From Nocardia vermiculata NBRC 100427 (lineage in GTDB: Bacteria > Actinomycetota > Actinomycetes > Mycobacteriales > Mycobacteriaceae): DNA of 64,000 bases. How positions within the stretch are numbered: the stretch's first letter is position 1; each line of letters starts with the position of its first letter. The notes below the pieces were generated by a model. The model was given only the letters and a program-made list of their open reading frames with translations. It made no database searches and was not told the origin of the DNA. The stretch spans positions 186,001 to 250,000 of the forward strand of contig NZ_BDCA01000002.1 of the NCBI RefSeq assembly GCF_001613265.1. Reading direction: 5' to 3'. Made by a program: the position numbers and the translations under genes. Below are positions 15,738 through 24,761 of this stretch, in pieces.

Positions 15738-17324
15738 CTACCGAGTTCCCTGTTCCGGGACGCCGGTCTCACCACCGGATTCCGCCACCCCGCCGGAGGA
15801 CGGCGACTGGACGGCCGCTTCCGGTGGGGTGTTACGCAGTACCGAATGCCGCATGCTGTAGGCGAAGTAGACCACCAGGCCGAGCGCCATCCAGATCACG
15901 AACCGCAACCAGGTTTCCACCGAGAGGTTCAGCATCAGCCACAGGCAGGCGAGCACCGCCAGGATCGGGATCAGCGGTACCAGTGGCACCCGGAAACCAC
16001 GCGGCAGATCCGGCCGGGTGCGACGCAGCACCACCACACCGATCGACACCAGCACGAACGCGAACAGCGTGCCGATGTTGACCATTTCCTCGAGCGTGCC
16101 GAAGTTGACGAAGCCGGCCAGCATCGCACAGACGAACCCGACCCCGAGCGTCAGCGGGACGGGGGTACCGAAGCGGCCGGTGCGGGCCAGGCGGCGCGGC
16201 AGCAGACCGTCGCGCGCCATGGCGAACAGCACTCGGGTCTGTCCCAGATACAGCACCATCACCACGGTCGTCAGGCCCGCCAGCGCACCGACGGAGATGA
16301 GGTTCTTGGCCCAGGTCACGCCGTGCAGACCGAAGGCGGTGGCCAGCGTGGCATCGTCGCCCGAAAGATCGGTATAGGGCACCATTCCGGTCAGCACCAG
16401 CGTCACCGCGACATACAGGATGGTGACGATCACCAGCGAGCCGAGAATGCCGCGCGGCACATTGCGTTGCGGATTCTTCGTCTCCTCCGCGGTGGTCGCC
16501 ACCACGTCGAAACCGATGAACGCGAAGAACACCAGGCTCGCGGCGGCCAGCAGGCCGTACCAGCCGAAGTTGCTGTTCCCCGCACCGGTCAGCCAGGAGA
16601 ACAGCGACTGGTGCAGGCCCTCGTCGGCACTGCCGGGCTGCGACGGCGGAATATAGGGCGTGAGATTCGACGCCTTGAAGTAGGTGACGCCGACCACCAG
16701 CACCACCGCGATCACGGCGAGTTTGATCGCCACCGCGATCGCCGAGACCCGGGAGGACACCTTGGTGCCGATCGCCAGCAGGATCGCCAGCACCACGATC
16801 AGCAGGGTCGCGCCCCAGTCGAATTCCACCGAGCCGATGTGCACGATCGGCGACCGCGATCCCATCAGCTCGCCCAGATACTGCGACCAGCCCTTCGCCA
16901 CAGTCGAAGCGGCGAGAGAAAATTCGAGGATCAGGTCCCAGCCGATGATCCACGCCACCAGTTCGCCGAAGGTGGCGTAGGAGAAGGTGTAGGCGCTACC
17001 GGCGACCGGGACCGTGGACGCGAATTCCGCGTAACACAGCGCGGTGAGACCGCAGGCGATGGCGGCGAAGACGAAGGCCAGCGACACCGACGGCCCGGCC
17101 ACGTTCCCGGCAGTGCGTGCGGTGAGGGTGAAGATGCCCGCGCCGACCACCACGGCCACCCCGAAGATGGTGAGGTCCCACGCGGTCAGATCCTTGCGGA
17201 GTTTGGAATCGGCCTCATCGGTGTCACGCAGCGATTGCTCGACCGATTTGGTTCGCAGCAGGCCACTCCATCGGGAGTTCGGCACAGACCCGCCCCTGTC
17301 CTGCTCTGGCGTCGGCTCGACCAC
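15738..17324 (-). CDS. APC-family cationic amino acid transporter
   Basis: This 528-residue permease has about 12-14 membrane segments. It starts at GTG 17324, with AGAGGAG five bases upstream. The CAT-family N-terminus is clear: LRTKSVEQSLRDTDEADSKL, then LTAWDLTIFGVAVVVGAGIF with the GxGIF turn that binds the substrate carboxylate. The last segments end before a Pro/Ser tail. It should import a basic or neutral amino acid with protons. It may be cotranscribed with the downstream F420 enzyme. Confidence 0.93.
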   Translation of the reverse strand: MVEPTPEQDRGGSVPNSRWSGLLRTKSVEQSLRDTDEADSKLRKDLTAWDLTIFGVAVVVGAGIFTLTARTAGNVAGPSVSLAFVFAAIACGLTALCYAEFASTVPVAGSAYTFSYATFGELVAWIIGWDLILEFSLAASTVAKGWSQYLGELMGSRSPIVHIGSVEFDWGATLLIVVLAILLAIGTKVSSRVSAIAVAIKLAVIAVVLVVGVTYFKASNLTPYIPPSQPGSADEGLHQSLFSWLTGAGNSNFGWYGLLAAASLVFFAFIGFDVVATTAEETKNPQRNVPRGILGSLVIVTILYVAVTLVLTGMVPYTDLSGDDATLATAFGLHGVTWAKNLISVGALAGLTTVVMVLYLGQTRVLFAMARDGLLPRRLARTGRFGTPVPLTLGVGFVCAMLAGFVNFGTLEEMVNIGTLFAFVLVSIGVVVLRRTRPDLPRGFRVPLVPLIPILAVLACLWLMLNLSVETWLRFVIWMALGLVVYFAYSMRHSVLRNTPPEAAVQSPSSGGVAESGGETGVPEQGTR

Positions 17325-17373
17325 ACCGTCTCCTCTGTTGTCACCGTTCCCCCCCGCGATCCGCACGAGCAAC

Positions 17374-18537
17374 CTAACAGCACTCGGTGGTCAGTCGTCG
17401 CAACGTGGTCGTGAAGGCCTTGCCCTCGGCCGAAGCGGCCCATTCCGAACGACCGAGAAAGTAGTTACGGTAAGCGATCCGGGCGTCACGCACGCGGCGA
17501 CTAGGCGGAATCGTGAGAAAGTAATCGATTTCAGACAATTCGTATGCGATGTGCACCAAGGGAAACAGCTCCGGCAACACATCACGCTCGCGGGCATCGA
17601 GCGGCCGGATCGCACAGTAACCACGCAGAAACGCGCTCAGCTGGTCGGTGTGGACCACGACTCCGGTGCCGGCGGGCGCGAGCCAGTCGAGCGCGAAGCG
17701 TTCGACGGCCGTGGCGATGTCGAACACCGCGACGGTGCGATTGGCGAGCCCGAAGTCCAGCACCGCGGTGATCTCCGTCCCCGACCACAGCAGATTCGTG
17801 GGATGCCAATCGTCGTGTGTCCACAGTGCGGGGAGCGCGTCGACACGCTCACCGAGGTCGGATACCGGCCCGCGGGCCGCGAGGGGCGCCCAGGCCCGGC
17901 GCCAATCCTGCTGCGCGAGAAACCGACCGACCGGCGGGCGCGCGGCGGCGTAGTTCTCGATCGTCTCGACCGGATCTGTGCACAGCGCCGCCAACAGCGG
18001 GCGCGGCGCGCGCACGGGGGCATCGAATCCGGACGACGCGAGATGGAGGCGGGCCAGCATCGCGCCGCCGGCCGCCGCCTCGGCCACCGAGTGATACGGA
18101 CTCCAGGAGAACTCGTCCCGGTAGCGGTCCTCCCCCACGCCGAGTTCCTGGATCTCGTAGCTGAACCCGTCCCGGGCCACCGCGCGCACGCGCGGCACCG
18201 GAATGCCCCGATCACGCACGTGTGCCATGAAGGCGTGCTCGGACGCGAGCGCCGGTAGATCACGCAAGGTGGCAGGCATCCGTTTCACCACGACCCGACG
18301 CCCGTCGTCACACCGGATCCGCGCAGCCGCCGACAACGGACGACGGCTGCGCCACTCGATCTCGGCCGAGCCGCCACACTGCCCGGATTCGCCCAGCACC
18401 GACTTCACCTCACCAGTGGTGAGCGGCGGGAAATCAGGTGCTACCAGTCCCTGCTCCCCCATTCCGAAGACCAGGGCAGGGTCCTCCGATGCCCCGCGGT
18501 TCTGCCGTCCGGCCGGGTTTCCCGGACCGCCGGTCAT
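17374..18537 (-). CDS. Aminoglycoside phosphotransferase-fold kinase
   Basis: This 387-residue protein has the APH kinase fold: VVVKRMPATL with the ATP-binding Lys, the Brenner loop LWTHDDWHPTNLLW with catalytic Asp, and the metal-binding AVLDFGLANR. ATG 18537 overlaps the stop of the transporter gene by four bases (ATGA), so the pair is translationally coupled. APH-fold enzymes phosphorylate small hydroxylated molecules such as antibiotics, choline or thiamine. Coupling with a nucleobase-type transporter suggests it phosphorylates the imported compound and traps it. Real substrate unknown; resistance is not implied by sequence. Confidence 0.85.
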   Translation of the reverse strand: MTGGPGNPAGRQNRGASEDPALVFGMGEQGLVAPDFPPLTTGEVKSVLGESGQCGGSAEIEWRSRRPLSAAARIRCDDGRRVVVKRMPATLRDLPALASEHAFMAHVRDRGIPVPRVRAVARDGFSYEIQELGVGEDRYRDEFSWSPYHSVAEAAAGGAMLARLHLASSGFDAPVRAPRPLLAALCTDPVETIENYAAARPPVGRFLAQQDWRRAWAPLAARGPVSDLGERVDALPALWTHDDWHPTNLLWSGTEITAVLDFGLANRTVAVFDIATAVERFALDWLAPAGTGVVVHTDQLSAFLRGYCAIRPLDARERDVLPELFPLVHIAYELSEIDYFLTIPPSRRVRDARIAYRNYFLGRSEWAASAEGKAFTTTLRRLTTECC

Positions 18538-19901
18538 GGGCGCACCGGTATCGCCCGCGTGCGTTCGAACCGGACCAGGATCGCCGTAACCAGGGCGGCG
18601 GCCAGGAACGAATACAGCGACGCCGACGACCACCACCCCGGATGCACCCCGATCGCATCCTGCACCGGCGTCCAGATCCGGGCCCACCACTGCACCGACC
18701 CCGGATTGAGCACCTGGTAGACGACGAATCCCAGCGCCCACGGCACCAGCAACAGCGGGCGGGCCGGGGCGTCCTCGGTCAGATCCCAGCCCCGCCGGCC
18801 CCGGCCGAAGAAGTAGTCGACCACCAGTACCGCGCACAACGGGACGAATACCGACCCGATCACCAGCAGGAAGTTCGAGAACCCGGTGAAGTCGTGTACG
18901 CCGAGCGCGAGCACCGTACAGAGCAGGCCCACCGCGGCGGCCAGCAGCCTGCGATCCACGCGCGGCACCAGATTCTGCAGCGACATCGCCGTCGAATACA
19001 CGTTGGCGAAGGACTGATCGGACTCGCGCAGCACCAGCACCGCGAAGAACAGCCAGCCCGCCGCCACCCCGAGGAAGGTGTCGAAGATTCGATCCGGATC
19101 ACCACCGGCCTGCAGCAGCGCCACGATGCCCAGCAGATAGCACCAGGTCTGGGCGAGCGAGTAGCCGGTCATGGTCGCACCGGTCGCGCTGCGGGCGCCG
19201 CGGGCGTGCCGGGTGTAGTCGGCGGCCAGCGGTACGAACGACACCGCCACCGCCAGTGCGGTATCCACCCCGGGAAAGAATCCGCTCCACGAGGTATCCG
19301 ACACCTGCGGCACCGGCTGACGCAGCAACTGGACCGTGAAGTAGCCCATCGCCACCACCACGGCGACGGTGACGTACCGGCGCAGAATATGCAGCACATT
19401 CAGCGGCCAGATCGCCATCGCGGTACACAACGCGCCCGCGCCGAGCAGCACCGCGACCCGCGGCAAGCTGCCGTCGGTCAGCGCCTGCACCCCACCGGCG
19501 ATCACGGTCAGCTCGAATACGCCCCACCCGATGCACTGCACGATATTGGCCACGGTCGGCAGATAGGACAGCTTGGTGCCGAACAGGCCCCGGAAATTCG
19601 CCATCGCCGGTGCGCCGGTCCGCGCGCCCACCGCACCCGCCGCCGCGACCATCGCGGTGCCGACGATCGTGCCGAGCGCGGTCGCCAACACCGCGGCCAC
19701 GACTGGGAGCTGGGGATGCCCAGCGGGGATCAGCACGTAGAAGGCACCGGTGAAGCCGATGAGGCTCACCCCGAGGTTCGCCCAGAAGGCGGTCTGATCT
19801 CCGAAGGACAGGGTGCGGGGCGGAGATGTGGTCAGCAGCAGTGGGGCCTCGGCCGAGCGGGCTCCCGGCTGCTCGGGCGGGTTCGACATAACGGAATTCA
19901 T
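18534..19901 (-). CDS. NCS1-family nucleobase/HMP-type transporter
   Basis: A 455-residue protein with about 12 membrane segments and the NCS1 pattern: FWANLGVSLIGFTGAFYVLI in the first segment, VQCIGWGVFELTVIAGG, and FVPLAADYTRHARGARSATG, the loop typical of cytosine and hydroxymethylpyrimidine permeases. NCS1 proteins carry purines, pyrimidines, hydantoins or thiamine precursors with Na+ or H+. The start could be 19901 or 19889; neither has a clear ribosome site. It forms an operon with the APH-fold kinase. I see no TPP riboswitch upstream. Confidence 0.88.
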   Translation of the reverse strand: MNSVMSNPPEQPGARSAEAPLLLTTSPPRTLSFGDQTAFWANLGVSLIGFTGAFYVLIPAGHPQLPVVAAVLATALGTIVGTAMVAAAGAVGARTGAPAMANFRGLFGTKLSYLPTVANIVQCIGWGVFELTVIAGGVQALTDGSLPRVAVLLGAGALCTAMAIWPLNVLHILRRYVTVAVVVAMGYFTVQLLRQPVPQVSDTSWSGFFPGVDTALAVAVSFVPLAADYTRHARGARSATGATMTGYSLAQTWCYLLGIVALLQAGGDPDRIFDTFLGVAAGWLFFAVLVLRESDQSFANVYSTAMSLQNLVPRVDRRLLAAAVGLLCTVLALGVHDFTGFSNFLLVIGSVFVPLCAVLVVDYFFGRGRRGWDLTEDAPARPLLLVPWALGFVVYQVLNPGSVQWWARIWTPVQDAIGVHPGWWSSASLYSFLAAALVTAILVRFERTRAIPVRP

Positions 19902-19973
19902 GCTATCGGTGCTGCCGGTGGATAATCGCCCCGCGCTTCGCCGGCGGGCCCGCTGTCGGTAACCTCGTCCCGG

Positions 19974-21278
19974 ATGGTTAGCGTCTCGACACCCACCCGG
20001 CCGGCGCCGGGACCGCAGCTGCCGGGAGTCCGCCGTTTCGGTCGGCTCGTCTGGCTCGTCCCGGCTGTGCTGATCACGATCGCCGTGTGCTGGACGCTGT
20101 GGCCGACGTGGCCGCTACAGGCGATCAAGGGCGATTTCATCGATCTACAGGTGTATCGCCTCGGGGTGCAGGCGATGTGGGACGGCGCCGAGATGTACGG
20201 CAGCCTCCCCAGAACCTCGGCCGACATCAGCCTGCCGTTCATCTATCCCCCGTTCGCCGCGGTGGCGCTGGGGCCGTTCGCACTGCTGCCGTGGACCGCC
20301 GCGGAAATCGGCTTCTTCGCGGTCTCGGTGCTGGCGCTGGCCGTCACGCTGTACCTGGTGGCTCGCCGGGTCTGGGGCAGTGGCGGTACCTCGGTGGTGT
20401 TGTGGGCGAGCGCATGTGCGATTCCACTCGGGATACTGCTCGAGCCGGTGCACTCCACACTCGGGTTCGGCCAGGTCAACCTGTTGCTGATGGTGCTGGT
20501 CGCGGCGGACTGCCTGCCCCGGCGCACCAAATGGCCGCGCGGCATCCTGATCGGTATCGCCGCCGCCATCAAGCTGACTCCCGCCGCATTCGTGTTGTAT
20601 TTCCTGGTGAAGCGGGACTACCGGGCCGCGATCACGGCGGCGATCACCGGCGCCGTGGCCACCGGGCTCGCGTTCGCGCTGATGCCGCACGAATCGGTGA
20701 AGTACTGGTTCGGCGGCATGGGCAACGTGTCCGGCTTGAGTGGTTCGGCCTTCCGCACCAACCAGTCGATTCAGGGCGTGCTCGCCCGGTTCCAGGTCCC
20801 CGAACCCGCCTTCACCGTGCTGTGGGGTCTGCTGAGCCTGGTACTGCTCGTGCTGGTGGTGACGGCGATGCGGCGCGCGGTGGCCGATCCGGCGCTCGCG
20901 CTGGCCTTCAACGCGGTGTTCACCCTGCTCGTTTCGCCGATTTCGTGGTCGCACCACTGGGTGTGGGTCGCGCCAGCGCTGCTGGGCGCCGTGGGCGTCG
21001 CCGCACGACTCCCGCGCCGCCGGGCACTGCGCTGGTACACGGTGATCGCGGCGACCACCGTGGTCTTCGTCATCGGTCCGCAGAACTGGGAACCCGGTGA
21101 CGACAACCGCGAACTGGCCTGGACGCCGTGGCAGCATCTGATCGGCGACACCTATGTATGGCTGAGTGTGCTGCTGGTGGCGCTGTTCGTCTACGTCACC
21201 CCGCGAGCGGTGAATCAGGAGCCGCTGCTGCCGGACTCCCTGCGGGCGCTGCGGGCCCGGGTGCCCAGCAGGTCCTGA
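19974..21278 (+). CDS. GT87-family mannosyltransferase (GT-C fold)
   Basis: This 434-residue membrane enzyme has about ten segments. The first outer loop has KGDFIDLQVYRLG, with the acidic pair needed for catalysis in GT-C enzymes, followed by IYPPFAA. These features match the polyprenyl-phosphomannose-dependent alpha-mannosyltransferases of mycobacteria (PimE, Rv2181-type) that build phosphatidylinositol mannosides and lipomannan. It is divergent from the NCS1 gene. The exact linkage made is not readable from sequence. Confidence 0.85.
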   Translation: MVSVSTPTRPAPGPQLPGVRRFGRLVWLVPAVLITIAVCWTLWPTWPLQAIKGDFIDLQVYRLGVQAMWDGAEMYGSLPRTSADISLPFIYPPFAAVALGPFALLPWTAAEIGFFAVSVLALAVTLYLVARRVWGSGGTSVVLWASACAIPLGILLEPVHSTLGFGQVNLLLMVLVAADCLPRRTKWPRGILIGIAAAIKLTPAAFVLYFLVKRDYRAAITAAITGAVATGLAFALMPHESVKYWFGGMGNVSGLSGSAFRTNQSIQGVLARFQVPEPAFTVLWGLLSLVLLVLVVTAMRRAVADPALALAFNAVFTLLVSPISWSHHWVWVAPALLGAVGVAARLPRRRALRWYTVIAATTVVFVIGPQNWEPGDDNRELAWTPWQHLIGDTYVWLSVLLVALFVYVTPRAVNQEPLLPDSLRALRARVPSRS

Positions 21279-21414
21279 GCCGACACGCCGGACGCAATCG
21301 ATCGGTAAATTCCGGGCGCACCATCCGCCAACTGCGCTCAGATATCGGCGACACACTACGAACGATTCCATAACACCCCGGTCACACCGCATTTCAGTCG
21401 TACCGTAGATAGAT

Positions 21415-22278
21415 ATGGACGACAACACGCCGACCGCGGAAGGTGAGACCACCCGCCCGGATCGGCAGCTGATCCAGCGGCGGGAGCAAGCCTGGAGCAA
21501 TTACCAGCAGGCCTGCGCCGAACTCGCCGGTACCCGGATCCGCGCCAATCTCGACGGATGGAAGCGGTTCCTGCGCATCCTCCCCGGTGCCGCCGTGGAT
21601 CAGGCCGAGCGCCGGCGCGACGAGATCCGCAGCGAACTGGCCCGGCACTGCGTCGGCGCCGACGCACACGTCTGGGGTGTGCTGTCGGGCGGGGACACCG
21701 GAACCTTCGGTGGCCTGTTCGGGCTCGAGCACACCATCGAACAACTCACGCAGCGATACGCGAAGGCCGATCCGCACTGGGTACGGAACCTACGCGGTAT
21801 CGCCCGCTCGGCGACCGATGCGCGCCCGCTCGCCGCCGAGGGCGACGGCACCGTCGTCGCCGAACTCACCGATCGGGTACTACAGGCCGTGCGGATGGCG
21901 CCCGACGACGAGGCACGCCGCCGGCTGGTCGTTCATCTGCCCGGCGGAATCCGCCCGGTGCCCCCGGATCCGGTGCTGCTCAACGAACAGCACGGACCCG
22001 TCGTGGTGCAGTACGACATCTACGCCAGCACCATCAAACTGGACAACATCGACGTGCTGCTGCCGTTGCGCCGGATGGGCCTGGGCACCGCGACCCTGCA
22101 ACACCTGTGCCACACCGCCGACGCCCACGGGATGCATATCGTCGCCCAGTTGGTCCCGACCTTCCGCGACGACGATTCGGCGGTCCCGATTCTGGCGCGC
22201 TGGTTCCGCGGACACGGATTCGACGTCACCGAGCGACTGGGCGGCCGGGTCGTGCGGGCACCGGAGAGTATCCGGTAG
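21415..22278 (+). CDS. Hypothetical protein with GNAT-like C-terminus
   Basis: A 287-residue protein. The first 170 residues are mostly helical and charged (QRREQAWSNYQQACAELAGT) with no known motif. The last 100 look like a GNAT acetyltransferase core: strand IKLDNIDVLLPLRRMGLGTA with the (R/Q)xxGxG/A acetyl-CoA loop, then TLQHLCHTADAHGMHIVAQL and LARWFRGHGFDVTERLG. Acetyl transfer is possible but the loop is not canonical, so activity is uncertain. Divergent promoters are not shared; it stands alone. Confidence 0.7.
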   Translation: MDDNTPTAEGETTRPDRQLIQRREQAWSNYQQACAELAGTRIRANLDGWKRFLRILPGAAVDQAERRRDEIRSELARHCVGADAHVWGVLSGGDTGTFGGLFGLEHTIEQLTQRYAKADPHWVRNLRGIARSATDARPLAAEGDGTVVAELTDRVLQAVRMAPDDEARRRLVVHLPGGIRPVPPDPVLLNEQHGPVVVQYDIYASTIKLDNIDVLLPLRRMGLGTATLQHLCHTADAHGMHIVAQLVPTFRDDDSAVPILARWFRGHGFDVTERLGGRVVRAPESIR

Positions 22279-22382
22279 TCGCGGTTACAGCAATTGCGGC
22301 GGCGCGGACGCGAGTCTGGTAGACCGAGAGGCGATACGCGCGAGAAAGACCGCGCGGAGGTCACCCGAGAGGACTACATCAG

Positions 22383-23798
22383 ATGACACCGCCGGTCGCC
22401 ACCGAGCCCGTCCATGCCTTCACCGACGACGCACTGGGCACCCTCGACGCGGTCGGCCTGGCCGCCGCCATCCGAGCCGGTGAACTCGGCCGCCGGGAGG
22501 TGCTGGAGGCCGCCATCGCCCGGGTACAGCGGGTGGATCCGGAACTCGGCGCGGTTCAGGTGGACTGCTTCGACCGCGCCCGGCGCGGGCCGGCCACGTT
22601 CGGACCGTTCGCCGGGGTACCGAGTTTCGTCAAGGACAACGCCGACGTGGCCGGGCTGCCCAGCTGCCACGGCTCGGCCGCATTCGTCCCGTCCCCGCGT
22701 CGGCGCAACAGTCCACCGGCCGAGCAGTTCCTGCGCCAGGGATTCGTCCTGCTGGGCAAGTCCACCATGCCGGAATTCGGACTGACCGCGAGCACCGAAT
22801 ACGCCGATCGGCCGCCCACCCGGAACCCGTGGAACACGGCACATTCCGCCGGTGCGTCCTCGGGTGGCGCGGCCGCCCTGGTCGCCTCCGGTGCGGTGCC
22901 GATCGCCCATGCCAACGACGGTGGCGGATCGATTCGCATCCCCGCGGCGGCCACCGGACTGGTGGGCCTCAAACCGACCCGCGGGCGGATGCTGGCCCAG
23001 GCGGGGATCGATCATCTGCCGGTGAATCTGGTCGCCGAGGGCGTGGTGAGCCGGACGGTGCGTGACTGCGCCCACTACTACGCGGCGGCCGAACGGTACC
23101 GACCGGCGCCGGGACTGCCACCGATCGGGCTGGTCGAGGGGCCGAGCGGGCGCCGGTTGCGGATCGGGGTGATCCGCGCCGACATCCGAGGCCACCGTCC
23201 GCATCCCGAGACCGAGGCGGAACTCGACGCGGCCGCAGCACAATTGGCCGGTTTCGGCCATGAGCTGATCGAACAGCGCTTGCAGGCCGACCTGCGGTTC
23301 GTGGACGATTTCTGCACGTACTGGGCGCTGTGCGCGGTGCTGATGATGGCGTCGTTCCAGGTGGAACACGGCCGCCGTTTCGACCCGCGACGCATCGACC
23401 GTTTCACCCGCGGGCTCGCCGCGACGATCGCCCGCCACCCGCTGTCGGTGGTGCCGGCGGCGCGGCGATTGCGCGGTGCGACCGCCCTCTACGACGAGCA
23501 TTTCGCCGAGGTCGACGTGCTGCTGTCGCCGACCCTGTCGCATCCGGCCCCGCCGCTGGGTGAGCAGTCACCGAACCAGCCGTTCGACGAATTGTTCGCC
23601 AAACTCATCGATTACGTCGGATTCACGCCGCTGAACAATATCGGCGGCGGGCCCGGGATATCGGTGCCGCACGGGCTGACGAGCGGTAATCTGCCCGGTT
23701 CGGTTCAGCTCTCGGCGCCACGCGGCGACGAGGCCACCCTGCTGGACCTCGCCTACCAGCTGGAAGCAGCGGGCACCTTCCCCTCGATCACGGCCTGA
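22383..23798 (+). CDS. Amidase (amidase signature family)
   Basis: A 471-residue enzyme of the AS family. The catalytic Lys is in SFVKDNADVAG (K84), the cis-Ser in SAGASSGGAAALVASG (159/160) and the nucleophile Ser in NDGGGSIRIPAAATG (S183). AS enzymes hydrolyse amides such as carboxamides, short peptides or nylon oligomers in the cytosol; this one resembles 6-aminohexanoate-cyclic-dimer-hydrolase-like members in its NPWNTAHSAGASSGG region. Its stop codon abuts the stop of the convergent hydrolase with no base between. Confidence 0.92.
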   Translation: MTPPVATEPVHAFTDDALGTLDAVGLAAAIRAGELGRREVLEAAIARVQRVDPELGAVQVDCFDRARRGPATFGPFAGVPSFVKDNADVAGLPSCHGSAAFVPSPRRRNSPPAEQFLRQGFVLLGKSTMPEFGLTASTEYADRPPTRNPWNTAHSAGASSGGAAALVASGAVPIAHANDGGGSIRIPAAATGLVGLKPTRGRMLAQAGIDHLPVNLVAEGVVSRTVRDCAHYYAAAERYRPAPGLPPIGLVEGPSGRRLRIGVIRADIRGHRPHPETEAELDAAAAQLAGFGHELIEQRLQADLRFVDDFCTYWALCAVLMMASFQVEHGRRFDPRRIDRFTRGLAATIARHPLSVVPAARRLRGATALYDEHFAEVDVLLSPTLSHPAPPLGEQSPNQPFDELFAKLIDYVGFTPLNNIGGGPGISVPHGLTSGNLPGSVQLSAPRGDEATLLDLAYQLEAAGTFPSITA

Positions 23799-24620
23799 TC
23801 ACCGTGTGCGGGTGAGGAATTCGGCGATCGCCGGGGCCAGCTCGGCGGCCACCGGATCGTTGCTCACATGCGGCAGTTCACGCAGCCGGGCATCGGGCAG
23901 CACCTCGACCATCCGCTTGGCACCTTTGGTGAGCGCCGGTGCGGAGCGCTGACCGATGAGCAGCAACGTCGGTGCGGTGAGGCCGGCCCAGTCCGTGGGC
24001 CGGATCGTCTCACCGCGGCTGAACGGCTTCAGCACCGCGAAATCGTGTGCGGTGGAGTCGGCCGTCGCGACCAGCTTGCGCCACACCGCCGACAGCCGCA
24101 TGGCCGTCACCACCAGCAGCGGTACCCCCATCACCTTGCTCATGTAGTAGCGGACCGCGCCGGAACGCTTACCGTCGGCCAGGAGCCCGCGCAGCTTCTC
24201 CTCGGCATCCTTGGGCGGCACGTGATCCTTGGGGTCGACCACGAACGGCGGTTCGAAGGCGACCACATCGGTGATCCCGTCGATCGCGCCCGACCGCGCC
24301 GCCAACAGCGCCAGCACTGCACCCGAACCCCAGCCGCACAGCGCGGCCGAGCCACCTGCCTCGTCCACTAGCGCACGCAGATCGGCGATTTCGTTGGCGC
24401 TGTCGTACACACCCGGCGAGTCGGTGCTGTCACCGCGGCCGCGGCGGTCGTAGTTGATCACCGTGAGCCCCTGCTCGGCCAGCGCCTGTGCGAGCTCGAC
24501 GGTATTGGGCTCGGCCCGATAGCCGAAGGCACCGGCGATCAAGACAACGGTTCCCGCCGCACCTGCGCCGACCCGGTCGAAGGCGATGGTGGTGCCGTCC
24601 TGCGACGTCACGGTCTGCAT
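23799..24620 (-). CDS. Alpha/beta hydrolase
   Basis: This 273-residue protein has the alpha/beta hydrolase core: VVLIAGAFGYRAEPN (oxyanion region), INYDRRGRGDSTDSPG, the nucleophile elbow LCGWGSGAVLAL with Ser near residue 100, and a C-terminal LRELPHVSNDPVAAELAP that contains the catalytic His. A small helical cap spans about 130-200. It probably cleaves an ester; substrate unknown. The gene ends directly against the amidase gene, tail to tail. Confidence 0.88.
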   Translation of the reverse strand: MQTVTSQDGTTIAFDRVGAGAAGTVVLIAGAFGYRAEPNTVELAQALAEQGLTVINYDRRGRGDSTDSPGVYDSANEIADLRALVDEAGGSAALCGWGSGAVLALLAARSGAIDGITDVVAFEPPFVVDPKDHVPPKDAEEKLRGLLADGKRSGAVRYYMSKVMGVPLLVVTAMRLSAVWRKLVATADSTAHDFAVLKPFSRGETIRPTDWAGLTAPTLLLIGQRSAPALTKGAKRMVEVLPDARLRELPHVSNDPVAAELAPAIAEFLTRTR

Positions 24621-24761
24621 ATCTACTCCTTCATGGCGACCGATAATCTGCGGATTGTGCGCCCGGCGCGCCAGTCGAACCTACGCGATGATTGCACCGG
24701 TGTGCGCGGGCCGGTCGGTAGGCTCACGAAGTCGAATGTTCACAGGTGAGGGGGTACCGGG

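Noticed and set aside
15294..17414. Open plus-strand frame of about 700 codons opposite the permease
   Set aside because: The APC permease on the minus strand has all family motifs; this frame has only His/Gln/Arg-rich low-complexity sequence.
17374..18537. Antibiotic resistance role of the APH-fold kinase
   Set aside because: The fold is shared by many metabolic kinases, and coupling with an NCS1 transporter points to metabolism. Nothing in the sequence supports resistance specifically.
19902..19973. TPP riboswitch before the NCS1 gene
   Set aside because: The gap between the divergent starts is only 72 bases and contains no CUGAGA-type core.
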